A stretch of 64,000 nucleotides of DNA from Ancylobacter moscoviensis (GCF_007559435.1 NZ_VMBP01000001.1:869406-933405), one strand, 5' to 3'. Positions 43,851 through 52,688 are shown, counted from the stretch's first letter. Translations and numbers: made by a program. The notes: generated by a model from the letters alone, not told the origin.

Positions 43851-44504
43851 ATGACTTTTCGTAACGGCCTTGCTTCGCTTCTTCGTCCCGAAGACTCGGT
43901 CCTCGTTTTGATCGACCACCAGCCCTACCAGCTCGCGAACCTGAACAGTCACGAGCCGCAGATGGTGATCAACAATACGGCGGCCCTTGCGAAGACCGCC
44001 AAGGCCTTCGGCGTCCCCACCATCCTGACCTCGGTGATCGCCGAGCGGGGCGGGCTCCTCTTCCCGCAGATCACCGACGTGTTTCCGGGCCAGGAGGTGA
44101 TCGACCGGACGCTCATCAACACCTGGCAGGACCCGAAGGTGGTGGATGTGGTCAAGGCGACCGGACGCAAGCAGCTGATCATCGCGGGCCTGTGGACCGA
44201 AGTGTGCGTGGCGATGCCGGCGATCCAGGCTCTCGGCGAGGGCTGGGATGTGACGGTGGTCACCGATGCCTCCGGGGGTATTTCGGTCGAATCCCATGAG
44301 GTCGCCATCCAGCGCATGATCGCCGCCGGCGCCAACGTGATGACGTGGATGGCTGTGGCCGGCGAATGGCAGCGCGACTGGGCCCGTCTCGACACCGCCG
44401 TGAAGCTGACCGAGGTGCTCGTGCAGCACGGGGGCGGCAGCGGCATTGCTTACCTGTGGGAGCAGCAGCTGCTCCACACGCCGGTGCCGAGCGCCGCGGG
44501 CTGA
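43851..44504 (+). CDS. Isochorismatase-family cysteine hydrolase (YcaC-like)
   Basis: A 217-residue hydrolase. Catalytic aspartate Asp22 is in VLIDHQPYQ and nucleophile Cys119 in GLWTEVCVAMPA; a lysine in the middle (near residues 80-110) would complete the triad. The sequence matches the YcaC-like group, whose physiological substrate is unsettled. ATG 43851 (AAAGGA upstream) was chosen. It is divergent from the LysR gene with a 153-base region between. A short hairpin at 44652-44666 (CGTTCC-GCC-GGAACG) lies downstream. Confidence 0.85.
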   Translation: MTFRNGLASLLRPEDSVLVLIDHQPYQLANLNSHEPQMVINNTAALAKTAKAFGVPTILTSVIAERGGLLFPQITDVFPGQEVIDRTLINTWQDPKVVDVVKATGRKQLIIAGLWTEVCVAMPAIQALGEGWDVTVVTDASGGISVESHEVAIQRMIAAGANVMTWMAVAGEWQRDWARLDTAVKLTEVLVQHGGGSGIAYLWEQQLLHTPVPSAAG

Positions 44505-45423
44505 TACGGGGGTGGCGGGGACCTCATACGAGTCGCAATCGATCCGTATGCAGAGCCTCGCCACCCTCGCCTCGGGGGGAAGCGTTGCGATGGCGGCGAC
44601 GAACGCAATCTGCGCCGACGCCGGGCCCGGCCGAGCCGGCGGCCGGTGAAGCGTTCCGCCGGAACGGTTCGATCTGGCCTGCCGTAACGGACCCGCTCAT
44701 GTGCGGCGACGGTGCGTGATCCCACCACCGTCAGCCTCGGCGTTCCGCAGGTGGGCGCGAAGAGGGGGGCCCCGAAGAGGCGGTTCCATCCCGGCCGGGT
44801 TCCGCCGTCACCACGCTGGTCGCCGGCATACTGTCGAAAAGGGGCTGGAGGCTGTTCTGCTGCCTCGCCATTGGTCCCCGGCCACGGCTCCAGTCGGCGG
44901 CGCGCTCAAGCCATTCAGCAGATCGCGCACGGCTTGACGGATGCCCCATTGCTGTCGCGGGTTGCCGGCCGTCCGACCACGCAAAAGCTGCCAGCCCGCC
45001 TCCGATCCCACATGCCGCTTGGGTTGAGATCATCAACAGACCAGAAGCGCAGGCGCCCAGGGGGGGCGCTTTGGCGCGACGAGCGGAAGCGTCACCGAGA
45101 GACGGAAGCGCTTGGCAACGAGGAGAGCGCACAACCAAGCGGCGGCTATGGCGGCTCAGAATCTCTGGTTGGCCGAATCTGCATAGCGAGAATTGCGACG
45201 GCATGCACTGTCTCCAAGCGAGCTGAGTTCGAGAGCCTAGGCTGGTTAATGGAAGCGGTGTGGACGGTAGGCATTCGCACGCCTTGTCTTGCAAAGCTTA
45301 CGGTCGATCATTCTATGATCCTTGCCGGTCAGTATATTTCTGACATGCCAAGTACGGCACGAAAGCAAGCAAAGCTGATGACTATCGTGACATTCGCGCT
45401 GCGACCGCGACGAGGACAATGGA
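44505..45423. other. Gene-poor stretch before the alkylsulfatase gene
   Basis: Apart from a small hairpin (44652-44666), no gene or repeat is supported in these 919 bases. Open frames on both strands have no ribosome sites and encode arginine/proline-rich sequence without domains. The last 150 bases are less GC-rich and contain GTCAG-TATATTT-CTGAC (45328-45344), a small inverted repeat in the likely promoter of the alkylsulfatase gene. Decayed gene remnants cannot be excluded. Confidence 0.45.
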
Positions 45424-47370
45424 ATGCGACTTACTTGGCTGATTGCTGCCGTGATGGCGGGGTTTGCGGGCCCCGCCTTCGCCGATGAGGCCACCGGAAC
45501 AACGAAGGCCGCGCATGAAGCGCTGCTCAACTACCTGCCCTTCCAGGACCAGGTCGATTTCCAGAACGCGACGCGCGGCCAGATCGCAACCCTTGAAGCA
45601 GAACAGATCACGGCGCCGGACGGTACCGTGATCTATGACATGGCGCAGTTCGACTTCCTGAAGGGCGAGGCGCCCCATACCGCCAATCCGAGCCTGTGGC
45701 GGCAGAGCAAACTCAACGCCATCCACGGATTGTTCGAGGTCGTGAAGGGGGGGATCTACCAGGTCCGCGGCTTTGATCTCGCGGTGATGACCTTCATCCG
45801 CGGCGACAAGGGTTGGATCGTCATCGACCCGCTCACCGCGAGCGAGACCGCGGCGGCCGGCTTCAAGCTCCTGCGGGAGAAGGTGGAAGACCTGCCCGTC
45901 ACCGCAGTCATCTTCACGCACAGCCATGTCGACCATTTTGGTGGCGTGAAGGGGATTGTCACGGAAAAGGAAATCGCAGAGCGCAAGATCCCGGTGATCG
46001 CGCCGGTCGGTTTCTTCGAAGAGGCGGTCAGCGAGAACCTCATTGCCGGCAACACGATGAGCCGGCGCGCCAGCTATATGTACGGCAATCTGCTGGAGAA
46101 AGGGCCGACCGGCTCACTCGGCTCCGGACTTGGCCCGACTACGGCGGCCGGTACCGTGACGATAGTCGAGCCCACCGTCACCGTCTCCGAAACGCCGACC
46201 GAGATGGCGGTCGACGGTATCGACATGGTCTTCCTGAACACGCCGGGTGCCGAGGCCCCCGCTGAGTTCATGTTCTACATCCCGAAATTCAGGACGATGA
46301 TGCAGGCGGAGGAAATCAACCACACGATGCATAATCTCTACACGCTGCGGGGTGCGAAGGTGCGCAATGGCGACAAGTTCGCCAAGTACATCAACGACAC
46401 GATCAACCGGTTCGGCGGCGAGGTGGAGATCAGCATCGGCAGCCACAACTGGCCGACCTGGGGCAATGTCGCGGTCAACGAATTCTGGAAGGGCCAGCGC
46501 GACACCTATCGCTACCTGCATGACGAGACGCTGCGCCTCGCCAACAAGGGCGAGACCATGGTCGAGATCGCCGAACAGGTCCAATTGCCGGACGGGCTTG
46601 CGAAGAGCTTCGCCAATCGGGGCTATTACGGGACGGCGAACCACAATGCAAAGGCGCAGTACCAGCTCTATTTCGGCTGGTTCTCCGGCAATCCGTCGCA
46701 GCTCCACGAACTGCCCCCCGTCGAGCAGGGCAAGAAGTTCGTCGAATACGCCGGCGGCGCCGATGCAATCATCGCCAAGGCGAAGACCGATTACGAGGCC
46801 GGAAATTACCGCTGGGTGGCGACCGCGCTGAACCATGTGGTCTTCGCCGATCCCGACAACAAGGACGCCCGCGAGCTTCTCGCCAAGGCGCTCACCCAGA
46901 TGGGGTATCAGGCCGAGAGCGGGCCCTGGCGCAACTTCTACCTGTCGGGCGCCAAGGAACTGCGCGACGGAGTCGTCCGCGCGGCAACGCCGGACGCGGC
47001 CTCGCCGGATATCGTGCGGGCGCTACCGCTGGAGATCTATCTCGATTACCTCGCCGTCCGCCTCAACCATCCCAAGGCAGCAGGAAATGACATCTATCTG
47101 AACTTCATCCTGCCGGATGTGCAGCAGGAGTTCACCCTCTCCGTGACGAACGGCGTGATGAACTACACGATCGGCCGCCAGGACCAGCAGGCGGACGCGA
47201 CCGTCACGCTGAATCGTTCGCTGCTGGACGACATCAATCTGCGGCAAGCAAATCTGGCCGATGCCATCTCGGCAGGTCAGGTTACGATCGACGGCAACCA
47301 GCAGAAGGTAGCCGACTTCGTCAGCCTGCTCGACACGTTCGACTTCTGGTTCAACATCGTCACGCCATGA
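45424..47370 (+). CDS. Metallo-beta-lactamase-fold alkylsulfatase (SdsA1-like)
   Basis: A 648-residue exported enzyme. The signal peptide ends near AFA. The binuclear metal motif is THSHVDHFGG with His166, His168, Asp170 and His171, at the positions seen in SdsA1. Further metal and substrate segments are visible (AEEINHTMHNLYTLRG, SIGSHNWPTWG), followed by a helical dimerisation domain and a C-terminal SCP-2-like lipid-binding domain (YTIGRQDQQADATVTLNR). The enzyme hydrolyses primary alkyl sulfates such as dodecyl sulfate to alcohol and sulfate, probably in the periplasm. GAGGA sits 8 bases before ATG 45424. A hairpin follows the stop, so it is probably a single-gene unit. A relation to the sulfotransferase at 33.9 kb is speculative. 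Confidence 0.9.
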   Translation: MRLTWLIAAVMAGFAGPAFADEATGTTKAAHEALLNYLPFQDQVDFQNATRGQIATLEAEQITAPDGTVIYDMAQFDFLKGEAPHTANPSLWRQSKLNAIHGLFEVVKGGIYQVRGFDLAVMTFIRGDKGWIVIDPLTASETAAAGFKLLREKVEDLPVTAVIFTHSHVDHFGGVKGIVTEKEIAERKIPVIAPVGFFEEAVSENLIAGNTMSRRASYMYGNLLEKGPTGSLGSGLGPTTAAGTVTIVEPTVTVSETPTEMAVDGIDMVFLNTPGAEAPAEFMFYIPKFRTMMQAEEINHTMHNLYTLRGAKVRNGDKFAKYINDTINRFGGEVEISIGSHNWPTWGNVAVNEFWKGQRDTYRYLHDETLRLANKGETMVEIAEQVQLPDGLAKSFANRGYYGTANHNAKAQYQLYFGWFSGNPSQLHELPPVEQGKKFVEYAGGADAIIAKAKTDYEAGNYRWVATALNHVVFADPDNKDARELLAKALTQMGYQAESGPWRNFYLSGAKELRDGVVRAATPDAASPDIVRALPLEIYLDYLAVRLNHPKAAGNDIYLNFILPDVQQEFTLSVTNGVMNYTIGRQDQQADATVTLNRSLLDDINLRQANLADAISAGQVTIDGNQQKVADFVSLLDTFDFWFNIVTP

Positions 47371-47400
47371 GCGCGTCTCGGGCGCGGGAACACGGGTACA

Positions 47401-47426
47401 GAGCTCACCCCCTCACGGGTGGGCTC
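47401..47426 (+). terminator. Hairpin after the alkylsulfatase gene
   Basis: GAGCTCACCC and GGGTGGGCTC form a 10-bp stem with one wobble pair and a 6-base loop, 31 bases after the stop codon. No T run follows, so termination strength is uncertain. Confidence 0.45.
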
Positions 47427-47603
47427 CGCTTCGGGCGTTGTTCGGATGCGGGGTAATGCGGCCCCCGTCAGCGGATGTCGGCTGCGTGGCAACCGGAGGT
47501 CCATTGGCGCCAGACGACACGAAGGGTGCCGGCGCACAGCGAAGGTGCCGCCTTGTGGCGGCATTCTCCGCCCGGGAACTTGGCCTTGGCTTCAACGTGG
47601 ACG

Positions 47604-47963
47604 ATGACAATGGGCTTCGCGCTTGACTTCTGGGATTACACCGCGCTTGCCAGCCTCGGCATTATCGGGATGTCATTTCTACTCATCGTCATCTTCATTC
47701 TCGGTCTCCCGGGGCGGATTGCGATCGCGAGAAACCATCCCGAGGCCGACGCGGTCTACACGATGGGCTGGCTCGGTTTTCTTGGTGTCCTGCCCTGGAT
47801 TCAGGCCCTCATCTGGGCATTCAAGCCGACGGATGTGGTTGATCTGCGTTATACGCCTCGTCAGGTCAAGAAAGAGACCGAGGAAATGATTTCGCGACTC
47901 AAGGGAAAGACGCCGCTTGCCTTTGCCGACAAGAGAAGTAGTGACGAAAACGGTGCATCGTGA
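47604..47963 (+). CDS. yiaW: Small inner-membrane protein, DUF3302 (YiaW-like)
   Basis: A 119-residue protein with two transmembrane helices (about residues 10-32 and 53-72). Between them lies RIAIARNHPEADAVYTMGWLG, which matches the KRNHPHADAI...GW core of YiaW/DUF3302 proteins. The C-terminal 40 residues are charged and cytoplasmic. ATG 47604 was chosen; ATG 47610 is also possible. It precedes a YiaV-like HlyD protein by 15 bases, the same pairing as yiaV-yiaW in enterobacteria, so the two likely work together. Function of DUF3302 is unknown. Confidence 0.78.
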   Translation: MTMGFALDFWDYTALASLGIIGMSFLLIVIFILGLPGRIAIARNHPEADAVYTMGWLGFLGVLPWIQALIWAFKPTDVVDLRYTPRQVKKETEEMISRLKGKTPLAFADKRSSDENGAS

Positions 47964-47978
47964 CGAGGTGATATCGCC

Positions 47979-49136
47979 ATGATGATCGGCATGCTCGTTC
48001 TCGCCATCGCTACGCTCCTGTTCTGGGTGATCTTCTTCAAGCTGAAGTTGTTGCGCCTGACGCCCGGCTGGATTTTCGGCTTCAGCGTCTTCTTCCTGCA
48101 TCTGGCGCTGATCTTCGTGATCGGGCTGCGGTTCGTCACGCCCTATTCGACCAGCGCGACAATCATCCAGCACACGATCCAACTGATCCCGCGCCTGTCG
48201 GAACCGACCTTGATCACCGAGGTGCTGGTCGAGGACAACATGCCGGTCAGGAAAGGTGATCCGCTTTTCAAGTTCGATCGCACGATCTACGAGGCGAGGG
48301 TCAATCAGCTCAAGGCCCAGCTCGCCGCTGCCCAGCAGAACGTGAAGGTGCTCGGCACCAACATCAAGACGGCCGAAAATCAGGTGGTGGAGGCCGAGGC
48401 TGCGCTCGCCTATTCCACGAACCAGATGGACGACTACAACATCCTCATTCAGAAAGGGGTCGGGCGGCTCGAACAGGCGATCAAGTGGCGCGATACGGTG
48501 AAGGGCGACACGGCGCGTCTTCATGCCGCCCAGGCCGAGCTTCAGGTGGCCCGCCTGCAGTATGAGTCAAGTATCGATGGTGTCCACACGTCGGTCGCAA
48601 ACCTTGAGGCGGACCTTCAGCAGGCGCAGTTCTATCTTGACAATACGGTTCTGAACGCCCCGGAGGACGGGCGTGTCATCAATTTGCAGGTGCGCCCCGG
48701 AATGGTGTCCGGCATTCTGCGCATCGGCGGCATTGCCGTTCTCATAGCCGAGGATAACCGGTATCTGCTGGCGACATATTTTCAGGAGAACCTGAAGTAT
48801 GTGGCGCCTGGCCAATATGCCGAAGTGGCTTTCGACCTGTATCCCGGCCAGATCTTCAAGGGACGTGTCGACAGCATCTGGAAGGCGAACGGGCAGGGCC
48901 AGCTTTTGCCGACGGCCGAAATCCCGCGTTTCGAGCCCGTGGATCCCAGTCTTCCCCAAGGGCAGTATGCGGTGAAGATTCTGCTGGATGATCGCGATCA
49001 ATCCAAGTTTCCCATCGGGGCGCAGGGGTCGGTGGCGATCTACGTGAATGGCGACCGGGGAGCCTGGGCGGCCCTGCGCAAAGTGGCGATCCGCATGCAC
49101 ACATGGCTGGCGTGGCTTTATCCGCTCAATATCTGA
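47979..49136 (+). CDS. yiaV: HlyD-family membrane fusion protein (YiaV-like)
   Basis: A 385-residue protein anchored by two N-terminal helices (about 3-20 and 29-49). A first biotinyl-lipoyl half (EPTLITEVLVEDNMPVRKGDPLFKFD) is followed by a long coiled coil (about 93-215), the second lipoyl half (VLNAPEDGRVINLQVRPGMVSG) and a beta-barrel domain. This is the layout of HlyD/EmrA-like adaptors of export systems. No inner-membrane exporter or outer-membrane channel is adjacent; YiaV-type proteins usually stand alone with YiaW. Start ATG 47979 with AGGTGATATC upstream. Confidence 0.85.
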   Translation: MMIGMLVLAIATLLFWVIFFKLKLLRLTPGWIFGFSVFFLHLALIFVIGLRFVTPYSTSATIIQHTIQLIPRLSEPTLITEVLVEDNMPVRKGDPLFKFDRTIYEARVNQLKAQLAAAQQNVKVLGTNIKTAENQVVEAEAALAYSTNQMDDYNILIQKGVGRLEQAIKWRDTVKGDTARLHAAQAELQVARLQYESSIDGVHTSVANLEADLQQAQFYLDNTVLNAPEDGRVINLQVRPGMVSGILRIGGIAVLIAEDNRYLLATYFQENLKYVAPGQYAEVAFDLYPGQIFKGRVDSIWKANGQGQLLPTAEIPRFEPVDPSLPQGQYAVKILLDDRDQSKFPIGAQGSVAIYVNGDRGAWAALRKVAIRMHTWLAWLYPLNI

Positions 49137-49234
49137 GAGCCGGCTCAGGACATTGGTAGTTGTAGCCCGCTGGACACTTCGTCGTGGCTTCGGGGGCGGG
49201 TGGGAGCGGCGCCGGCCCACAAGGATACTCGAAA

Positions 49235-50020
49235 ATGATTGATTTCGCCGGTTTCTCTCTGCTGGGAATATTGTTCGCCAGTCTCATAGCATTTGCTCTT
49301 GCCATCGAGTTCGGCCGTTACCTCGGCCGTAGAGCCAGAAGCGCTGGCGGCGAGCACGTGTCCACCCTCGAGGGGGCGGTGCTTGGCCTTTTGGCGCTTA
49401 TGATCGGCTTTACCTTCGCGATGTCGCTGTCTCGACACGAAGCCCGGCGTGAGGCGGTCCTGTCCGAGGCGAATTCCATCGTCTCTGCGGCGATGCTCGC
49501 CCGCCTTCTGCCGGAACCACGGAACATCGAGGCCTTGACGCTGCTCAGTGACTATACCGGCATCCGCCTCAGCCTGAAGGCGCAATTCCTGACGCCGGAT
49601 TCGCTGCGCGCAGCGGTCGAGCGTTCCAACGTCATTCAGGAAAAGCTGTGGCGGCTCGGCATAGGTTTGGCCGATACCGACAATGCCATGGTGCCGACCG
49701 GCCTGTTCATTCAATCCCTCGGGCAGGTCTTCGACAACCAGACCAGTCGAGTGGCTGCCTTGCGGAGCCATGTGCCGGATATCGTACTGTTCGGGCTCTA
49801 CGGAATCGCCGTCACCGCCATTGGTCTGCTCGGATACGGAAGTGGTGTGAGGCCGTATCAGCCGCGATTGCCGGCTTATCTCGTGGGCTCGTTGATCGCC
49901 CTCGTCATGCTGTTGATCCATGATCTCGACAGGCCTGGCAGCGGCTTTATCCATGTCAGCCAGCTTCCGATGGAGGAGGCGGCTGAGGCCATCGCAGAGC
50001 AGTTGGGGCGTCCGCGGTGA
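49235..50020 (+). CDS. Membrane protein, DUF4239/bestrophin-like
   Basis: A 261-residue protein with a helix at the N terminus (LLGILFASLIAFALAIEFGRYLGRR), a second near residue 50 (LGLLALMIGFTFAMSLSRHEARR), a soluble middle, and two C-terminal helices (about 185-225). The order and the FTFAMSLSRHEARREAVLSEANSI segment resemble DUF4239 proteins, which have a bestrophin-like fold prediction. ATG 49235 has AAGGA upstream. It lies 98 bases after the HlyD gene and may belong to the same operon. Ion-channel activity is not shown. Confidence 0.65.
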   Translation: MIDFAGFSLLGILFASLIAFALAIEFGRYLGRRARSAGGEHVSTLEGAVLGLLALMIGFTFAMSLSRHEARREAVLSEANSIVSAAMLARLLPEPRNIEALTLLSDYTGIRLSLKAQFLTPDSLRAAVERSNVIQEKLWRLGIGLADTDNAMVPTGLFIQSLGQVFDNQTSRVAALRSHVPDIVLFGLYGIAVTAIGLLGYGSGVRPYQPRLPAYLVGSLIALVMLLIHDLDRPGSGFIHVSQLPMEEAAEAIAEQLGRPR

Positions 50021-50210
50021 TCGTCGTATCGATTTCGACGTGATGCGGATGTTCCGAGCCGTCGCGCCATTGGTCCACTAAGCCTGCCGGTTGGGTCGCG
50101 CTGCAAAGCGATTTGCGTTGCAGGTGGCGCTGCGCCGGAGGCCGTTCGCTAATCCTCTGGAATCTCGCGGCCATCGACACGTCCGGGGCCGACTGCGACC
50201 TGTGATATGG

Positions 50211-50250
50211 GCTCGCCAGCGCGGCAGTCGCGATTGCCGCGCTGGCGAGC
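50211..50250. repeat. 40-bp near-perfect palindrome
   Basis: GCTCGCCAGCGCGGCA - GTCGCGAT - TGCCGCGCTGGCGAGC. The outer 16-bp arms are perfect. The 8 inner bases pair as well except for one G-T, so all 40 bases are palindromic with one mismatch. It lies between the DUF4239-like gene (stop 50020) and the MltF-like gene (start 50318) and has no T tract. It could be a very stable terminator, a REP-like element, or a cruciform binding site. Confidence 0.85.
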
Positions 50251-50317
50251 TGGAAGTGGGGAGTTGGCGGTGCATTGCGGGCTGTTCGCTGGGTGGAAGC
50301 GGTCGCTGACGGTGTGG

Positions 50318-51799
50318 ATGTCGGGGTGGGAGACGCACGGACTGTGCATTTTTCCCACGAAGACCTGCCTCGCGGGTGCATTGATGCTCCTGTGGCTAAT
50401 GCCGATGCCGGCCTCCGCCCAGGACATGCTGTCCGGCCCGGGATTCAAGCCGTGGACCGGCGACCTCCACGGAATGGAGAAGCGGCGGCTCATCCGCATA
50501 CTCGTGCCCTACAGCAAGACGATCTACTTCATCGACCGAGGCCGGCAATTCGGGACGGCGGTCGAATTCGGGCAGGCGCTGGAGAGCTACATCAATCGCA
50601 GCCGCAGGAAGGAGATCGAACGGGTGCGGGTCGCCTTCGTCCCGACGGCACGCGATCAGCTTATCCCCGCGCTGCTTGATGGACGAGGCGACATCATCGC
50701 CGCCAATCTTACCATCACGTCCGAACGCCAAAAGCTCGTCGACTTCACCCAGCCGCTGGCGACCGGCGTCAGCGAGATCCTGGTGACGGGGCCATCGGCC
50801 ACCGTTCCCGGCTCGCTCAACGACCTTGCCGGCATGGCGATTCCGCTCCGGCGGAGCAGCAGTTATTTCATGCATTTGACGGCGCTGAACGACGAGCGCA
50901 GACGCCAGGGAACGGAGGAGATCGGCGTCGAGGCTATCGATGAGAATCTCGAGGACGAAGATCTGCTCGAAATGGTGAATAGTGGACTGCTGCCGTGGAC
51001 AATTGTTGATCGTCACAAGGCCGAGATATGGACGGCGGTGTTCGGCAACATCACGCTGCAGAAGGATATTGCGATTGCGCGGGACCAGAAGATCGCCTGG
51101 GCCATACGCAAGGGCAGCCCCGAGCTCACCTCATTACTCGACGCTTTCGTTGCCGTTCATCGAGTGGGCACGACATTCGGCAACGTGCTGAAGAAGCGAT
51201 ACTATCAGAACGATAGGATGGTGCGCGCCGCCAATGACCGGGCCGAACTCGAAAAATTCGACGGGCTCGTCGCTCTCTTCACCCAGTATGGCAGGAGCTA
51301 CGCCTTCGACGAATTGCTGCTGGCGGCGCAAGGTTATCAGGAGTCGCAGCTCGATCAGAGCCGCCGCAGCCCGCGCGGCGCGGTCGGCATCATGCAGTTG
51401 CTGCCCTCGACGGCGGCGGACAAGGCGGTCGCCGTCAGCGGGATCGACAAGAGCGCCGAGCGCAACATCGAAGCGGGCGCCAAATATCTCAACCATTTGC
51501 AGATGCATTATCTCGACGAACCCGGCCTGACTCCGATCAACCGCATGCTGTTCGCCATCGCCGCCTACAATGCGGGCCCCGGCAATCTGCGGAAGTTCCG
51601 GCGCGAGGCTGGCAGGATGGGTCTCGACGAGCATATCTGGTTCGGCAATGTCGAGCACGGCGCCGCCAAGGTCGTCGGCCGCGAGACCGTCCAGTATGTC
51701 AGCAACATCTACAAATATTACGTCTCGTACAAATTGTACTTTGACCGGAAGATGAAGGTTCCGCCGGCCACGACCGAGGTGGCGCCCACGGCCGAATAG
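50318..51799 (+). CDS. Lytic murein transglycosylase, MltF-like
   Basis: A 493-residue exported protein. The start is uncertain: ATG 50318 gives a signal sequence (LAGALMLLWLMPMPASA). Residues about 60-300 are a periplasmic-binding-type domain of family 3 (RILVPYSKTIYFI..., RGDIIAANLTIT). Residues about 330-460 are the SLT goose-lysozyme-like domain with catalytic Glu in AAQGYQESQLDQ, GAVGIMQLLPSTA and AIAAYNAGPGNL. MltF uses this architecture to cleave peptidoglycan with formation of anhydro-muropeptides under control of its sensor domain. It probably acts at the outer membrane or in the periplasm; no lipobox is obvious. Confidence 0.87.
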   Translation: MSGWETHGLCIFPTKTCLAGALMLLWLMPMPASAQDMLSGPGFKPWTGDLHGMEKRRLIRILVPYSKTIYFIDRGRQFGTAVEFGQALESYINRSRRKEIERVRVAFVPTARDQLIPALLDGRGDIIAANLTITSERQKLVDFTQPLATGVSEILVTGPSATVPGSLNDLAGMAIPLRRSSSYFMHLTALNDERRRQGTEEIGVEAIDENLEDEDLLEMVNSGLLPWTIVDRHKAEIWTAVFGNITLQKDIAIARDQKIAWAIRKGSPELTSLLDAFVAVHRVGTTFGNVLKKRYYQNDRMVRAANDRAELEKFDGLVALFTQYGRSYAFDELLLAAQGYQESQLDQSRRSPRGAVGIMQLLPSTAADKAVAVSGIDKSAERNIEAGAKYLNHLQMHYLDEPGLTPINRMLFAIAAYNAGPGNLRKFRREAGRMGLDEHIWFGNVEHGAAKVVGRETVQYVSNIYKYYVSYKLYFDRKMKVPPATTEVAPTAE

Positions 51800-52262
51800 C
51801 GCTCTATGTCGCTACCTTCGATGCCCAAAGCGATCGGTTTCGGCGTGAAATGGCGGAGGAGGGAGACTTCTGCGAACCTGTCTCCCTGCAAATTCCCTGT
51901 TCGGAGAGAAAACCGGGACACTAGATCGTCGCTTTTGCGCGTCCTTGTCGGGTCACAGGAAGAGATTTCTGTTTGCAAGAAATAAGTTCGCGCTTCAGGC
52001 GTCGTCCTAGCGGTGGGATCCTAGGCAGGATCGCAGTGCGTTTTGGTGGGAACAGATTGTCACTTGCCGGGACGGCATTCCCGACAGCAGTTGGGAATGT
52101 ACACCCAGGTGGCCCAGAGGCGACGTTCGCCGGTCGCTGGGTGCGCCACGGTAGGCATCGAGTGGCCTTTGCCTCGCTCCGCGTGCGCTTATACGTCGGG
52201 GTGACGTGAAAGGATGGTGGCCGACCAGCAGCAGTGGCTTGGCGGATAAACGTCTGACGTTG
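51800..52262. other. Intergenic region after the MltF-like gene
   Basis: No gene is supported over 463 bases. A hairpin at 51860-51887 may terminate the MltF-like gene. The remainder has lower GC than the flanks and short frames without start signals. The stretch around 51890-51920 (AAATTCCCTGTTCGG) looks like short sequence repeated elsewhere in such genomes, but this cannot be tested here. Confidence 0.4.
51860..51887 (+). terminator. Hairpin downstream of the MltF-like gene
   Basis: AGGGAGAC and GTCTCCCT form a perfect 8-bp stem with a 12-base loop, 60 bases after the stop codon. No run of T follows. Confidence 0.35.
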
Positions 52263-52502
52263 TCAGTCTTCGGCTTTCCTACGACCGCGTAAATAGGCGT
52301 CGATCCCGTTCCGTCGATAGAAGGTGTCGTACTCCGATCGAAGATCTTCATAGAAGGTGCGCAGCTGGTCGGTCGTCAGATGTAATCTGAAGCAAGCGCC
52401 CTCTTCGCTGTAACCGTCCGAATGGATGAACGTGCCGGTATCGACGAAAACGAGAATCTCGATCGGCTGGGCGGCACTTTCCAGGACGAAATCTGGCGGC
52501 AT
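52263..52502 (-). CDS. Hypothetical protein, 79 residues
   Basis: No family is recognised. The protein starts MPPDFVLESAAQPIEILVFV, continues with a beta-rich stretch and a helical C-terminal part with many Arg, Glu and Tyr (LTTDQLRTFYEDLRSEYDTF). It has no signal peptide or membrane helix. Base composition is lower in GC than the neighbouring genes. It lies on the same strand as tRNA-Ser, 96 bases downstream of its 3' end, which is a frequent landing site for mobile DNA. It may be a truncated or imported gene; coding status is likely but not certain. Confidence 0.45.
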   Translation of the reverse strand: MPPDFVLESAAQPIEILVFVDTGTFIHSDGYSEEGACFRLHLTTDQLRTFYEDLRSEYDTFYRRNGIDAYLRGRRKAED

Positions 52503-52535
52503 GGAGAAGGCCGCGAGTCGGAAAAGTGCCGGACT

Positions 52536-52563
52536 TTCCGGCAGTTATCGCGGCATGCCGGAA
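52536..52563. repeat. Inverted repeat between tRNA-Ser and the 79-residue gene
   Basis: TTCCGGCA and TGCCGGAA are perfect 8-base arms around 12 bases. On the minus strand it follows an A/T-rich stretch after the tRNA. It could form a terminator or an operator of the small gene. Confidence 0.4.
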
Positions 52564-52598
52564 GTAAAAAATATAATAATATCAATTGCTTAACTGGC

Positions 52599-52688
52599 TG
52601 GCGGAGGGAGCGGGATTCGAACCCGCGATACGGTTCCCCGTATACACACTTTCCAGGCGTGCGCCTTCAACCACTCGGCCACCCCTCC
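52599..52688 (-). tRNA. tRNA-Ser (GGA anticodon)
   Basis: The reverse strand reads a complete 90-base tRNA with the CCA end encoded. The acceptor stem pairs GGAGGGG with TCCCTCC (one G-T). The anticodon loop is CTGGAAA, giving anticodon GGA (bases 52652-52654), which reads serine UCC/UCU. A long class II variable arm (TATACGGGGAACCGTAT region) and the TTCGAAT T loop are typical for serine tRNAs. Confidence 0.95.

Noticed and set aside
44712-45488. 258-codon plus-strand frame in the gene-poor stretch
   Set aside because: No ribosome site, no domain, irregular composition, and it runs into the start of the alkylsulfatase gene in another frame.
33933-47370. A joint sulfur system of sulfotransferase and alkylsulfatase
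   Set aside because: The two genes are more than 11 kb apart, in separate units, with unrelated genes between them; only the chemistry is shared.
51718-51978. 86-codon minus-strand frame at the end of the MltF-like gene
   Set aside because: It overlaps the transglycosylase C terminus and a hairpin, and no start signal is present. Some phrases looked like hypothetical proteins near tRNA genes, but this could not be tested.
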